Assembly (NCBI RefSeq): GCF_000196175.1
Contig: NC_005363.1
Span: forward strand, 3,224,001-3,288,000
Origin: Bdellovibrio bacteriovorus HD100
Lineage (GTDB): Bacteria > Bdellovibrionota > Bdellovibrionia > Bdellovibrionales > Bdellovibrionaceae
Length of the DNA stretch: 64,000 bases
Direction of reading: 5' to 3'
Shown here: positions 35,147 to 44,089 of the stretch, in pieces
Numbering within the stretch: the stretch's first letter is position 1
How the letters are laid out: every line of letters starts with the position of its first letter
Notes under the pieces: model-generated
Database searches by the model: none
What the model saw: the letters and a program-made list of their open reading frames with translations, nothing else
What the model was told of the DNA's origin: nothing
Program-made: the position numbers and the translations under genes

Positions 35147-36577
35147 TCAAAAGCTGATGGCGGCTTTAGATGCAAATCCAAATGTAAACCCGTTATCCAG
35201 GTTTCCGTCTGCTCCAGACCCGTTTTTCCAAGCTTCGCCTGGGAACAGAAGACCGACCTGATTCACCCACTGGATTTTATCACTGTGTTTGTAAACCACG
35301 TCGATATCCCATTCTAGGCCCAGATCTTTTGTAGAATCAACAGAAGAATTCTGGGTCTGCATCAATTGTGCATAAACCAGAGTGTTGCGTAGGTCGACTC
35401 TTTCGGACCAGGCATAGTTCACGGATGGAGCAAGGTAAATTGCGTTGCTCACGTATTCATCATCCGCAGAATTCCCAACAGTCAGATTCGGATTGGTGCG
35501 ATAAGCGTTGGTATTCAGGAAGTCTTTCATGCCCAAACGATGGTTGAACAACAACATCGCCACATCATAGTTTTGATTGAAGGCATAACCTCCGAAGCCA
35601 GAAGAACCCGCGTCTTCACCCGTCGCCATACCAGCACGAACTCTGTAATCCCACTTGGATTCCTTGGCCGGAACTTCAACTTCCAAAGCCACACCGAAAC
35701 CATTCAAGGACACAGAATCACCACCCGAGGTCAAAACACCCGTTTCACCGCTTTGGAAACCGGCTTCCAGTTTGAAACCAAAGGAGTCAAAACCGCGCCC
35801 AAATACCACGTTGGTGCGCTGAACGTTCATGCTTTCACCGACGGTCGCGCCTGCGCCACCGATCGCATCGGTCTGCTCCGGAGATTGATACCCCAGGGAT
35901 CCTTTGCCACCTTTGGAAGTTTCCTGATAAACGCCCAAAATGGTTTTATTTTCTGCATTTTCATACTGAAGGTGCAGTCCCATAGTAGAAATAGACTCAC
36001 CCTGGCCGAAACCCGTTGACTGCTTGCGGCCCAAAGAAGGCATGAAGAACCAGTCACCCACCACGATTTTATAGCCCACGATATCGCGGGTGTCATACCA
36101 GTGGTCGAAAAGACCCTTGCCGGCGTTGTAAGTCATTCCCAAACCGAATTCAAACGGAGCGCGGCCCACAACCAAAGCACCGTATTCCTGGTTCACAGTC
36201 AGATAAAGCTGGCTGACACGAACGTTGGTGGAACCCTGATTTGTCGAAGTTGCAGGAGAAGAATTGGAACCACCAGCCACTGTGTTGGTGTTCAAACCCC
36301 AGATTTCCCCCAGTTGGGAGTTCGGATAAGCCGAGCTGTTCAGAACATCAAAACGGGAAACAACGTTCACACCGTCAGCCGCAATCACAGTCGGGCTTAG
36401 ATAAAGATAGTTGGTGCCGTAAGCTTTTCTTTCCGTCGGAGAACCCAAAGATGGACGATCAATCTCAGTCCATTCAAAACGGTAACCCCCACTCCAATCC
36501 AAAGACAGGGCGTGAGCCGCCGGCGTCGCCAATGCGACAGAAAGACCCAATGCTTTCAAAAAGTTCTTTTTCAACAT
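35147..36577 (-). CDS. Outer-membrane beta-barrel (porin-like) protein, 476 aa
   Basis: Signal peptide ending AAHA, mature start LSLDWSGGYRFEW, many amphipathic strands with Gly/Asn loops, and a C-terminal AAISF ending in Phe, the BAM recognition pattern. Segments such as YGTNYLYLSPTVIAADGVNVVSRFDVLNS and YGALVVGRAPFEFGLG resemble general porin or alginate-export-type barrels, but a specific substrate cannot be assigned. AAGGAATAAAG precedes the ATG. It lies nine bases downstream of the GroES-fusion gene and may be co-transcribed. Confidence 0.8.
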   Translation of the reverse strand: MLKKNFLKALGLSVALATPAAHALSLDWSGGYRFEWTEIDRPSLGSPTERKAYGTNYLYLSPTVIAADGVNVVSRFDVLNSSAYPNSQLGEIWGLNTNTVAGGSNSSPATSTNQGSTNVRVSQLYLTVNQEYGALVVGRAPFEFGLGMTYNAGKGLFDHWYDTRDIVGYKIVVGDWFFMPSLGRKQSTGFGQGESISTMGLHLQYENAENKTILGVYQETSKGGKGSLGYQSPEQTDAIGGAGATVGESMNVQRTNVVFGRGFDSFGFKLEAGFQSGETGVLTSGGDSVSLNGFGVALEVEVPAKESKWDYRVRAGMATGEDAGSSGFGGYAFNQNYDVAMLLFNHRLGMKDFLNTNAYRTNPNLTVGNSADDEYVSNAIYLAPSVNYAWSERVDLRNTLVYAQLMQTQNSSVDSTKDLGLEWDIDVVYKHSDKIQWVNQVGLLFPGEAWKNGSGADGNLDNGFTFGFASKAAISF

Positions 36578-36587
36578 CTTTATTCCT

Positions 36588-37247
36588 TTACTTGGAAACC
36601 ACGCCCATCACATCCGCTTCACGCAGAATAATGAGGTCTTCATTTTGAATTTTGATTTTAGAACCGGCGTATTCAGAGAACACCACTTTGTCCCCGACCT
36701 GCACATCCATCGGACGCACATGACCTTTTTTGTTCATGTGCCCGCGTCCAACAGCCACCACGAAACCTTGCAGGTTCCCGGAAGTATCAGCCACAGAATC
36801 AGGAATATACAAACCACCCGCGGTCATTTTCTCGGCACCAGAAACCTGAACCATCAGACGGTCATCCAATGGAGTGACAAAGCCACTCAAATCCAGTTTT
36901 TTAACAGGGGCAGATTCACGCACCAAGTGAGCCGTAGGCATGGCGATCTTAGGCGCCGCCGCTTTAGCAGGTTTCGCTGCCGTTTTTTTTGCCGCAGGTT
37001 TGGCCGCTTTCACTGCCTTTTTAGCGACCGGCTTCTTTGCTACGGCCTTTTTCACCCCAGGCTTTTTAGCAGCAACTTTTTTAGCTGGTGCTTTAGCCGC
37101 CGTTTTCTTGGCGGGAGCTTTCTTTTTTGCGGGAGCTGGTTTTTTAGCGGCTTTTGCAGGAGATTTTTTTACACCGCTTTTTTTGACGGTCTTTTTAACG
37201 ACCTTTTTTACACTGGCTTTTTTAGCAGAAGATTTCTTCTTAGCCAC
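36588..37247 (-). CDS. groES: GroES co-chaperonin domain fused to a histone-H1-like Lys/Ala/Pro tail
   Basis: GTG 37247, preceded by AAAGGA six bases upstream, gives 219 residues; GTG 37262 is an alternative without good support. Residues 1-100 contain 39 Lys and no Asp or Glu, in AKK/PAKK/KKP repeats like histone H1 C-terminal tails. Residues 120-219 form a GroES fold: TPLDDRLMVQ, a mobile-loop-like KMTAGGLYIPDS (140-151), GFVVAVGRGHMNKKG and DKVVFSEYAGSKIKIQNEDLIILRE. A normal GroES is about 95 residues. No groEL is beside it, so it may be a second, specialised co-chaperonin. Confidence 0.85.
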   Translation of the reverse strand: MAKKKSSAKKASVKKVVKKTVKKSGVKKSPAKAAKKPAPAKKKAPAKKTAAKAPAKKVAAKKPGVKKAVAKKPVAKKAVKAAKPAAKKTAAKPAKAAAPKIAMPTAHLVRESAPVKKLDLSGFVTPLDDRLMVQVSGAEKMTAGGLYIPDSVADTSGNLQGFVVAVGRGHMNKKGHVRPMDVQVGDKVVFSEYAGSKIKIQNEDLIILREADVMGVVSK

Positions 37248-37273
37248 AAACAATCCTTTCACAAAGGCAACTT

Positions 37274-39646
37274 ATGAAAAACATTTTCAAAGGTTGTTCA
37301 CCGAGTGAGTTTTGTACTACTCTGTCATCTATGATGCGACCACGATTAAAGACTATTTTATTGGCTTTTACAATCCTTCTGACGCTTGTAATCATCTGCG
37401 GGCTTGGCATTGGAGCTTACTCCTACTTTGCACTAGAGAAAGAGCTGACTGCCAAACTGGAGTCGAAAAAGTTCATCGTTCCGACTGAGTTTTACGCAGC
37501 TCCACCAACATTCCAGACGCACAGTCAGATTCAGATTTCAGATATCGAAAAACAGCTTCTGCGTCAGAACTATCGCCGTCGCGAGTTCGATCAACGACTG
37601 CTCTCGGGAGATTACTTTATTGCCACACGTGAACAGTGCGCGGCCCGTCTGCAGGTTGGTTTGGACGAAAACCAGGACGCCTGCATCGGGTGGGTCACTC
37701 AAGACACCCGCACCCAGGACGTGGACAGCTCGATTCAAGTTCTGGTGGTGCAGAAAGACCGTTTGATTTCCCGCATCTTCAAAGGGGCACCTTTTGAGGA
37801 GGTGCAGGAAGCCGTCAGCGAAGCTCCCCTTCTTGCTCAATATATCGGCAACGAACCCCTCATGCAGAAAACCGTCACCCTGGGTGAGGTCCCACCGATG
37901 TGTTCCAACGCCGTGATGTCCATCGAAGACGCCCAGTTCCTGGAACATGGCGGAGTCAGCTTCAAAGGCATCTTCCGTGCTCTGGTAAAAAACGTCACTT
38001 CCGGTCGCCGAGCCCAAGGGGGCAGCACCATCACTCAGCAGCTGGTGAAAAACTACTTCCTGACCAGTGAAAGAACCCTGAAACGAAAGTACCAGGAGTT
38101 CATCATGTCCGTGCTACTGGAGTCCCGCTTCAGCAAAGACCAGATTCTGGAAACTTATCTGAACGTCATCTATCTGGGACAAAACGGAGCCTTCCAGGTG
38201 CGTGGTTACGGCGCTGCTGCCCGTTACTACTTTGGCAAAGAGCTGACCGATCTGAACATCAGCGAATGCGCGCTGATGGCGGCGATTGTGAACAGCCCGG
38301 GCCTTTACAATCCATTTAAGAAACCTGAAAATGCCGAGCGCCGACGCAACTTGGTACTCACCAAAATGAAGGGCCTGAACTATATTTCTCAAGCCCAATT
38401 CGACGAAGCCGACCGCCAGCCCCTTCCTGGAGCCCCACGCACCATCGCCTCAGAAACCGCGCCCTACTATCTGGATGCCGTTCGTAAACAGCTGACAGCT
38501 CAAGGACTCAGCCCTGATGGATTAAAGATCTATACCGGCCTTGATCTGGAAGCTCAGGAAACCGCACAGGATGCCTTGCGCGGCCATTTGGAAAATCTGG
38601 AAAAAAACAACAAACACATTTCAAACCTCAAAGCCAAAGGTCATTCTTTGGAGGGCACCGTTCTTGTCGGCAACAATCAGACGGGGCTTGTCAGCGTGGT
38701 GGTTGGGGGTCGTAACTTCCGGATGACACAGTTCAATCGCGCTATTGACGGACACCGCCAGATCGGCTCGATCATGAAGCCCTTCGTGTTCCTGACTGCC
38801 CTGCTGAACAAAACTGAATCGGGTGAACCCTACACTCCGGTGACTTTGTTGAATGATGAAAAGTTCACTTATAAATACGAGGGCCAAGCCTGGTCCCCGG
38901 ACAACTATGGCAAAAAATACTTTGGCACCGTGCCGATGTTTTATGCGCTGAAAAATTCACTGAATGCCGCCACCGCCTCTTTGGGGCTTGCGGTGGGCCT
39001 GGGGAACATCATTGATGTGACCCACGAAATGGGTGTGACCTCGCATCTTAAATCCTTCCCGGCAATGACTTTGGGCGCATTTGAAATGTATCCAAAAGAA
39101 GTTTTGCAAAGCTATATGACTCTGGCAGCGATGGGACAAAGACCATCTCTGTCGTTTATCAGACGCGCACTGAATTCAGACAATGTCGAAGTCTTCGTGC
39201 ACGATCCCCGTCCAGTACCGACTGTGGATCCTGCGGCGGTGGCAAGTCTGGTCAGCATGATGAAACAAACCATTTTATCAGGAACTGCCCGCTCGATCAC
39301 TATGAATGGCTTCTTCAACCCGGCAGCAGGAAAAACCGGCACCACCAGCGACAACAAAGACGCATGGTTCGCGGGTTTCACGCCGTATCTGACCACGGTT
39401 GTGTGGGTGGGTTACGACAACAATCTGCCGCACAAACTGACGGGTTCCAATGGTGCTGTACCGGTATGGACTCAAGTAATGAAAAAGATTGGCACCCGAT
39501 TCCCCGCCGACGATTTCCCTTGGCCGGAGAACACCGAAAAAGTGATGCTGGATCAGAAGACTCTCGAGGCCTTGAACGCTTACAAAGAGGGTGATCCAAC
39601 TCAAGTGGAACTCGTATTTGACAAGGAAAAATCCCCCGACCTTTGA
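37274..39646 (+). CDS. mrcB: Class A penicillin-binding protein (PBP1b-type transglycosylase/transpeptidase)
   Basis: Bifunctional peptidoglycan synthase, 790 residues. One membrane helix near residues 28-50, a UB2H-like segment, the GT51 transglycosylase domain (VMSIEDAQFLEHGGVSFKG; GGSTITQQLVKNYFL; YLNVIYLGQNG), and a transpeptidase domain with active-site SIMKP, SLN and GKTGTT boxes. ATG 37274 has AAAGG seven bases upstream, but ATG 37331 or 37334 would give the usual short cytoplasmic tail and leave room for promoters from the divergent groES-fusion gene only 26 bp away. Confidence 0.93.
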   Translation: MKNIFKGCSPSEFCTTLSSMMRPRLKTILLAFTILLTLVIICGLGIGAYSYFALEKELTAKLESKKFIVPTEFYAAPPTFQTHSQIQISDIEKQLLRQNYRRREFDQRLLSGDYFIATREQCAARLQVGLDENQDACIGWVTQDTRTQDVDSSIQVLVVQKDRLISRIFKGAPFEEVQEAVSEAPLLAQYIGNEPLMQKTVTLGEVPPMCSNAVMSIEDAQFLEHGGVSFKGIFRALVKNVTSGRRAQGGSTITQQLVKNYFLTSERTLKRKYQEFIMSVLLESRFSKDQILETYLNVIYLGQNGAFQVRGYGAAARYYFGKELTDLNISECALMAAIVNSPGLYNPFKKPENAERRRNLVLTKMKGLNYISQAQFDEADRQPLPGAPRTIASETAPYYLDAVRKQLTAQGLSPDGLKIYTGLDLEAQETAQDALRGHLENLEKNNKHISNLKAKGHSLEGTVLVGNNQTGLVSVVVGGRNFRMTQFNRAIDGHRQIGSIMKPFVFLTALLNKTESGEPYTPVTLLNDEKFTYKYEGQAWSPDNYGKKYFGTVPMFYALKNSLNAATASLGLAVGLGNIIDVTHEMGVTSHLKSFPAMTLGAFEMYPKEVLQSYMTLAAMGQRPSLSFIRRALNSDNVEVFVHDPRPVPTVDPAAVASLVSMMKQTILSGTARSITMNGFFNPAAGKTGTTSDNKDAWFAGFTPYLTTVVWVGYDNNLPHKLTGSNGAVPVWTQVMKKIGTRFPADDFPWPENTEKVMLDQKTLEALNAYKEGDPTQVELVFDKEKSPDL

Positions 39647-39700
39647 TCTGAAAACCGCTCCCAGAGCGGAGAACACGCCTTCGTCTGATAGAATTGACGA

Positions 39701-40537
39701 ATGAATAGATTTCTTTGTGTTGTTCTGTGTGCCGGAGCTTTTATTCTGACAGGTTGCAATCACTTTGGATTTGCATTCAAGTGGGCCGACACCTATATCG
39801 CCTCAAAGGTGGATGACTATTTTGATATCTCAAGCTCGCAAAGCCGGCACCTGAAAGACGGCGTGCAAAAGGATCTGGGGGAAATCAAAAGCGCTGTTCT
39901 GCCTCAGTGGATCGCGCGCTTGAAAGGGCTGCAACAAGAGGTGCAAAAAGGCGCCCTCAACGCCTCCCGCACCAGTTTCTATTTCGATCTGTTCCTGAAA
40001 GACGTTGAGCAAATCAACGCGCGCTTCGCTGATACGGCCGGAAGGTTTATTGCCTCAACCCAGCCCCGGCAGCTCACCGCCTTCGCCCGGGAATTTGCAA
40101 AGAAAACCCAGGACGATCTGAACAAGTTTCATCAGACCTCCAAGTACCGCAAGGAAATGCGCAACAAGTACACCGACCACTTTGAAATGTTTCTGGGCTC
40201 GCTGACGGCACAGCAGAAAAAGATGATCGAAGCCCACCTGGATTCATCACCCTTTCCCGGCGAACTGAAGGCGCGTAACAAAGCCCACATCCTGTCCCTC
40301 TACCTGCAGCAAATGACCACCCCCGAAGCAAAGAGAGAGTTTTTAAAAACCTATTACGACAACCCCGCCGCCATGGATCTGCCCGAATATCAAACGGCCT
40401 TCAACGAATACAAACAACAACTGCAGAAGCTTATTATCGAGGTCTTGGGCTGTATGGATTTAAAGCAGAAAAAGAATCTGATTGAAAATCTGAATGAAAA
40501 AACAGCACAGCTGGAAAAAATAGCAAAGGCGGGTTAA
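39701..40537 (+). CDS. DUF6279-type lipoprotein, 278 aa
   Basis: Lipobox ILTGC at residues about 15-19. The mature part matches the DUF6279 pattern: ADTYIASKVDDYFDISSSQSRHLKDGV, LPQWIARLKGLQ, and a helical body throughout. Envelope location, role unknown. It follows mrcB by 55 bases on the same strand and may be in its operon. A terminator closes the gene. Confidence 0.78.
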   Translation: MNRFLCVVLCAGAFILTGCNHFGFAFKWADTYIASKVDDYFDISSSQSRHLKDGVQKDLGEIKSAVLPQWIARLKGLQQEVQKGALNASRTSFYFDLFLKDVEQINARFADTAGRFIASTQPRQLTAFAREFAKKTQDDLNKFHQTSKYRKEMRNKYTDHFEMFLGSLTAQQKKMIEAHLDSSPFPGELKARNKAHILSLYLQQMTTPEAKREFLKTYYDNPAAMDLPEYQTAFNEYKQQLQKLIIEVLGCMDLKQKKNLIENLNEKTAQLEKIAKAG

Positions 40538-40552
40538 CCCCGCCTTTTTCTT
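40525..40552. terminator. Bidirectional terminator
   Basis: AAAGGCGGG-TTAA-CCCCGCCTTTTT hairpin overlapping the lipoprotein stop, shared with the convergent MBL gene. Confidence 0.85.
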
Positions 40553-41532
40553 TACAGTACGATTTCCAGGCCTTCGTGGGCAAAGTCCCATTCGACCGGC
40601 GGCAAAGAGTTCTGGTTTGCCGAGGCAAAACGCTGACGGGATTCAAAGTATTCCTTCGTCTGGCGTTTTAGCTCTTGCACGTGTTCGATGCGCGCGCCCG
40701 GATCATGGTGGGCAAACAAAACTTTTTGAATGCCCTCACGAATGGCGATATCCAGCCCGACTTGCGCGGCACTGTGGCCCCAATTGGCTTTTTCCGCCAG
40801 CTCCGGCAGCGTGTATTGCGCATCGAAGTACATCAGGTTCACGTTTTGATACAGCGGCAGGTCTTCACCCAGCTCTTCGCGGGTGATACGAGTGCCCTCA
40901 GTATCCACACAGTGAGCGTAAGCCTTACCGCCACACTCCACTTTCAGGCCCCAGCACGGATCCGGATGATCCAGCTTGTAGGGGGTGATGGTCATGTCCT
41001 CCAGCTGATAAGGCTTGCGGGGTTCCATAACATGGAAGTGAATTTTGGCTTTCAAAGCTTCAAACGGAACCGGGAAATACGGACGCTGGAAGATCCCACG
41101 GATCAGCTTTTCCAGTTCAGGCTGCACAGCATAGTAATGGACTTCGCAGCCCGGGATAAAATTCGGAGTAAAGAAGGGCAGACCAATCACATGATCCCAA
41201 TGGAAATGGGTCATAAAGATATGGAAAGGACCTTTGCCACGGCCCGTGGTGCCGGTCATGATACGCTCACTTAAATTGCGAATGCCGCTGCCGCCATCAA
41301 GGATCAACTGACCTTTGGGGCTTTGAATTTCCACGCAAGTTGTCGCAGCTCCATAGCCACCCACCTGGGGTACTTCCAAACTTTGAATATAGCGGGAAAT
41401 CTGGGACGGATCGCGATAACCGGCCGAGAAGAAGTTTCTAAGAACTCCTTCCACATGATAAGTCCAATCCGTGGGTGGAGGTGCGGACGGCAGAGAGCCC
41501 CTAACCCCCCAAAATTTTATCGTAAGCGACAT
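40552..41532 (-). CDS. MBL-fold metallo-hydrolase, 326 aa
   Basis: Zinc hydrolase superfamily. Starts MSLTIKFWGVRGSLP (as in cyclic-nucleotide phosphodiesterase-like MBL proteins), with LILDGGSGIRNL, the metal site THFHWDHVIGLPFF, HPDPCWGLKVECGGKAYAHCVDTEG, and a final FAHHDP. Cytoplasmic (no signal peptide). Substrate not determinable; a nucleotide phosphodiesterase is one option. No clear ribosome-binding site before the ATG. Confidence 0.87.
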   Translation of the reverse strand: MSLTIKFWGVRGSLPSAPPPTDWTYHVEGVLRNFFSAGYRDPSQISRYIQSLEVPQVGGYGAATTCVEIQSPKGQLILDGGSGIRNLSERIMTGTTGRGKGPFHIFMTHFHWDHVIGLPFFTPNFIPGCEVHYYAVQPELEKLIRGIFQRPYFPVPFEALKAKIHFHVMEPRKPYQLEDMTITPYKLDHPDPCWGLKVECGGKAYAHCVDTEGTRITREELGEDLPLYQNVNLMYFDAQYTLPELAEKANWGHSAAQVGLDIAIREGIQKVLFAHHDPGARIEHVQELKRQTKEYFESRQRFASANQNSLPPVEWDFAHEGLEIVL

Positions 41533-41578
41533 ATATGGAACAGAATGTACTGTTTAGAAACACGAATCAATCTACATA

Positions 41579-41839
41579 TTATTGGGTCGGGCTTTTGTCG
41601 TAATTCACAATCACAAATTCAGACGATGGTACAGCCTGACAGGTACGAACAACTCGACTTACCTCTTTATTTTCCGAAGTAAGGCCCTCTTCGATCAAAG
41701 CTTCGCAGGTTCCGCAATTCCCCTCCATACACGAGTAAGGCGGGTTCAATCGGGCAATCAAAGCCACATCCAAAAGCGTGCGTCCAGACTCGGCTTCGAC
41801 TTCATATTCCTGACCCTTGAGGATGTATTTGATCTTCAT
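41579..41839 (-). CDS. Plant-type [2Fe-2S] ferredoxin
   Basis: 86 residues with the cluster motif CMEGNCGTC followed by a fourth Cys in VRTCQAV, and the flanking LLDVALIARLNPPYSC. A soluble electron carrier; partner reductase not nearby. It sits 47 bases downstream of the start of the MBL gene on the same strand, upstream in transcription, so the two may form an operon. Confidence 0.9.
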   Translation of the reverse strand: MKIKYILKGQEYEVEAESGRTLLDVALIARLNPPYSCMEGNCGTCEALIEEGLTSENKEVSRVVRTCQAVPSSEFVIVNYDKSPTQ

Positions 41840-42056
41840 TCTGTCATCACATCATCGCCGGGGCTGTACCGCCAAATACTTTCTACTGCTAAGCGGTATT
41901 TACCGGTAATTTGGCCCAATAGAGTTTTTGCTTTGTGTTTTGAAAGATTCTTTACTACCACTCTTGCCGGGTTGTAACGTCCCCCGAAGTTACGGAACTC
42001 CCGGGGCGGCGCAAATGACCGCAAATTAATTCATGGATGTATGAAGAGGAGAGCTT

Positions 42057-44030
42057 ATGATGCTCAAAAAACGTGTTCTGACTGCCGCTTTGGCCGCAGC
42101 CCTTTCACTGATGATCACTTCCCCGGCCCAAGCAGGGTGGGAAGTTCTTAAACCTGCCAATGCCTGGGAAAAAATCAAAAAACAAGTGGCGAAACAGGAA
42201 ATCAGCGGCAGCCTGACCCTGGTGAATGCAGATATTATCGACGGCATCTCCACTTCCCTGCGCTACAAAATTGAATCCGAACCGTCCTATGTTGACGGAT
42301 ACTACACTCGCATCGACAAATACATCATGGATTTCGGCGTGGATATCGGTGACCTGATCAACGATATGGACAGCCCGGTCAGCTTCGGCATCAACAAAGG
42401 CACTGAAATTATCTTTGCCCGTCAGTTCAAAAGCCAAAAAGACTCTTTGCTGACTTTACCCTACACAATGAGAAACCTGCCTTTGACGGCAGAAAAAGCC
42501 ATCACCCGTCTGGTGCCTGGCGACTTCGTGGCGTTCGAAGGCAAAATCAGCCTGATTTTGTCATTGGGCTACGACACCCTGAAGGGCTCCTTCGAAGCCG
42601 GTGCTTCCACACACGCTTACCTGTCCGGCAACTTCATGGTTCACCTGTTCCGTATGGCTGACAATAAAATGCGCGTGAAACTGATCGCCGTTCGCGGCGA
42701 AGGCGTGGGCGCCAATGCCGGTGTAGAGGTGGAAGACCTGGAAGTACTGGGTGTGAACCTGATCGACAACCGCATCGAAAAATGGCTGAACTTCGTGCCA
42801 TTGAAAGCCAGCGCCGGTTTGGGCAAAAAAGACGTGATCATGCTTGATTACGTGTTTGACCTGGACAACGCGCAGGCAGCTCAGGCCTACGACGGTTTGA
42901 TGCAGAATAAAGTGATGTTCAAGGATGTTAAAATCCTGAATCCACTGGCGTCCCGCAATGACCTGCAAAACCAGCTATTGGCAGACCTGACCGATGTTGA
43001 AGCGATCACTTTGGAAGACGCCCAGGTGCCGGCACAACAGCGCCGTATCGACCGCGTGTTCAAAGGCTCCTCTGAAGGTATTTACCGTGATGCAAAGACC
43101 AAGTTCTCTTTGAGCCTGCTGAAATTTGAAGCCGGTCGCGCTTATGGTGAAAACAAAGTTCTTTCCTTCGACAAAAAAGACCAGGAAAGACACTTCCTGC
43201 TGGATACTTTCTCCAAATACAAAAAGTCCAAAATCCTGTTTGGTCTGTTTGGTGAAGAAACTCTGGCGACATCCAACTTGCTGTTCACTTCAAACAACAA
43301 GTGGGCGCCTCAGCGTTTCGTGACCCTGACTTCCAGCAACGAAATGAAAATGCGTGACGTTTCTTCACGCGACTTCCGCGAAATCCAGAAGATCGTCCAG
43401 GAAACCATTGGTCCGAAGGAATACAGCAAAATCCCTTGGCACCTGTGGTCCTTTGAAAATGGCAAGATCGTGAATGGCTACTTCAAACAGGAAGTCTTCT
43501 TCAATCCGGATGCACTGGCTTACCTGCCATATATGACGAATGAAGCTTTTGTTGCAAAGTTCAAAGCCTACATCGCGACAAAAAGCCGCCCTCGCTCCAC
43601 TCCAATTATTGGCGTCCTGATTCCACCTAAAGGTGCGATCGGCAACTGGATGGCGGCATTCACAGGCGACATCAAACGCATTGCGGACCGCCTGCAGATC
43701 ATCATCAATCCAGCGACAACCGTTGAAAAACGCTTCGAGGCGTTTGAAGACTTGCAGGAGATCGGCATCTGGAGAGAACGCGGCGTGGGCTTCCTGATGT
43801 CCCTGGTTCCAGAGACTTCCCAGCACCAGCTGATGCGCTATGAGATGGTGTTGTCTGCAAAAGGCACTACACCGATCCAGTACAGCTTCGGCACTTTTGC
43901 TGAAGAAAGCCTGTACCGCTCCCTGATGTACATCCAGAACATCATCCACAACCGCAGCTTCGACCTGCGCCTGTTCTCGGATGATGCCGGTGAGTACCGC
44001 ACTCACACCAAACCAGCTCCGCTGATGTAA
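42057..44030 (+). CDS. Exported orphan protein, 657 aa
   Basis: AGAGGAGAG precedes two ATGs; a signal peptide ends at SPAQA. The large mature protein is mixed alpha/beta with no recognised domain, repeats, or Cys pairs, and no outer-membrane C-terminal Phe, so it is probably periplasmic or secreted. One region (PGDFVAFEGKISLILSLGYDTLKGSFEAGASTHAYLSG) looks like adjoining beta strands. Single gene with its own terminator; good codon use suggests high expression. Confidence 0.8.
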   Translation: MMLKKRVLTAALAAALSLMITSPAQAGWEVLKPANAWEKIKKQVAKQEISGSLTLVNADIIDGISTSLRYKIESEPSYVDGYYTRIDKYIMDFGVDIGDLINDMDSPVSFGINKGTEIIFARQFKSQKDSLLTLPYTMRNLPLTAEKAITRLVPGDFVAFEGKISLILSLGYDTLKGSFEAGASTHAYLSGNFMVHLFRMADNKMRVKLIAVRGEGVGANAGVEVEDLEVLGVNLIDNRIEKWLNFVPLKASAGLGKKDVIMLDYVFDLDNAQAAQAYDGLMQNKVMFKDVKILNPLASRNDLQNQLLADLTDVEAITLEDAQVPAQQRRIDRVFKGSSEGIYRDAKTKFSLSLLKFEAGRAYGENKVLSFDKKDQERHFLLDTFSKYKKSKILFGLFGEETLATSNLLFTSNNKWAPQRFVTLTSSNEMKMRDVSSRDFREIQKIVQETIGPKEYSKIPWHLWSFENGKIVNGYFKQEVFFNPDALAYLPYMTNEAFVAKFKAYIATKSRPRSTPIIGVLIPPKGAIGNWMAAFTGDIKRIADRLQIIINPATTVEKRFEAFEDLQEIGIWRERGVGFLMSLVPETSQHQLMRYEMVLSAKGTTPIQYSFGTFAEESLYRSLMYIQNIIHNRSFDLRLFSDDAGEYRTHTKPAPLM

Positions 44031-44054
44031 TTATTTAATCGAGATGAAATTTAA

Positions 44055-44089
44055 GATCCCGGGTTGCCCAGCAATCCGGGATTTTTTTT
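44055..44089 (+). terminator. Rho-independent terminator
   Basis: ATCCCGG / CCGGGAT hairpin with a run of eight T's, after the 657-aa gene and reaching the stop of the convergent lipoprotein gene. Confidence 0.8.

Noticed and set aside
36645-37308. Plus-strand frames rich in Phe, Cys and Arg or Ala and Phe opposite the GroES fusion
   Set aside because: They are complements of the Lys/Ala repeats of the real gene.
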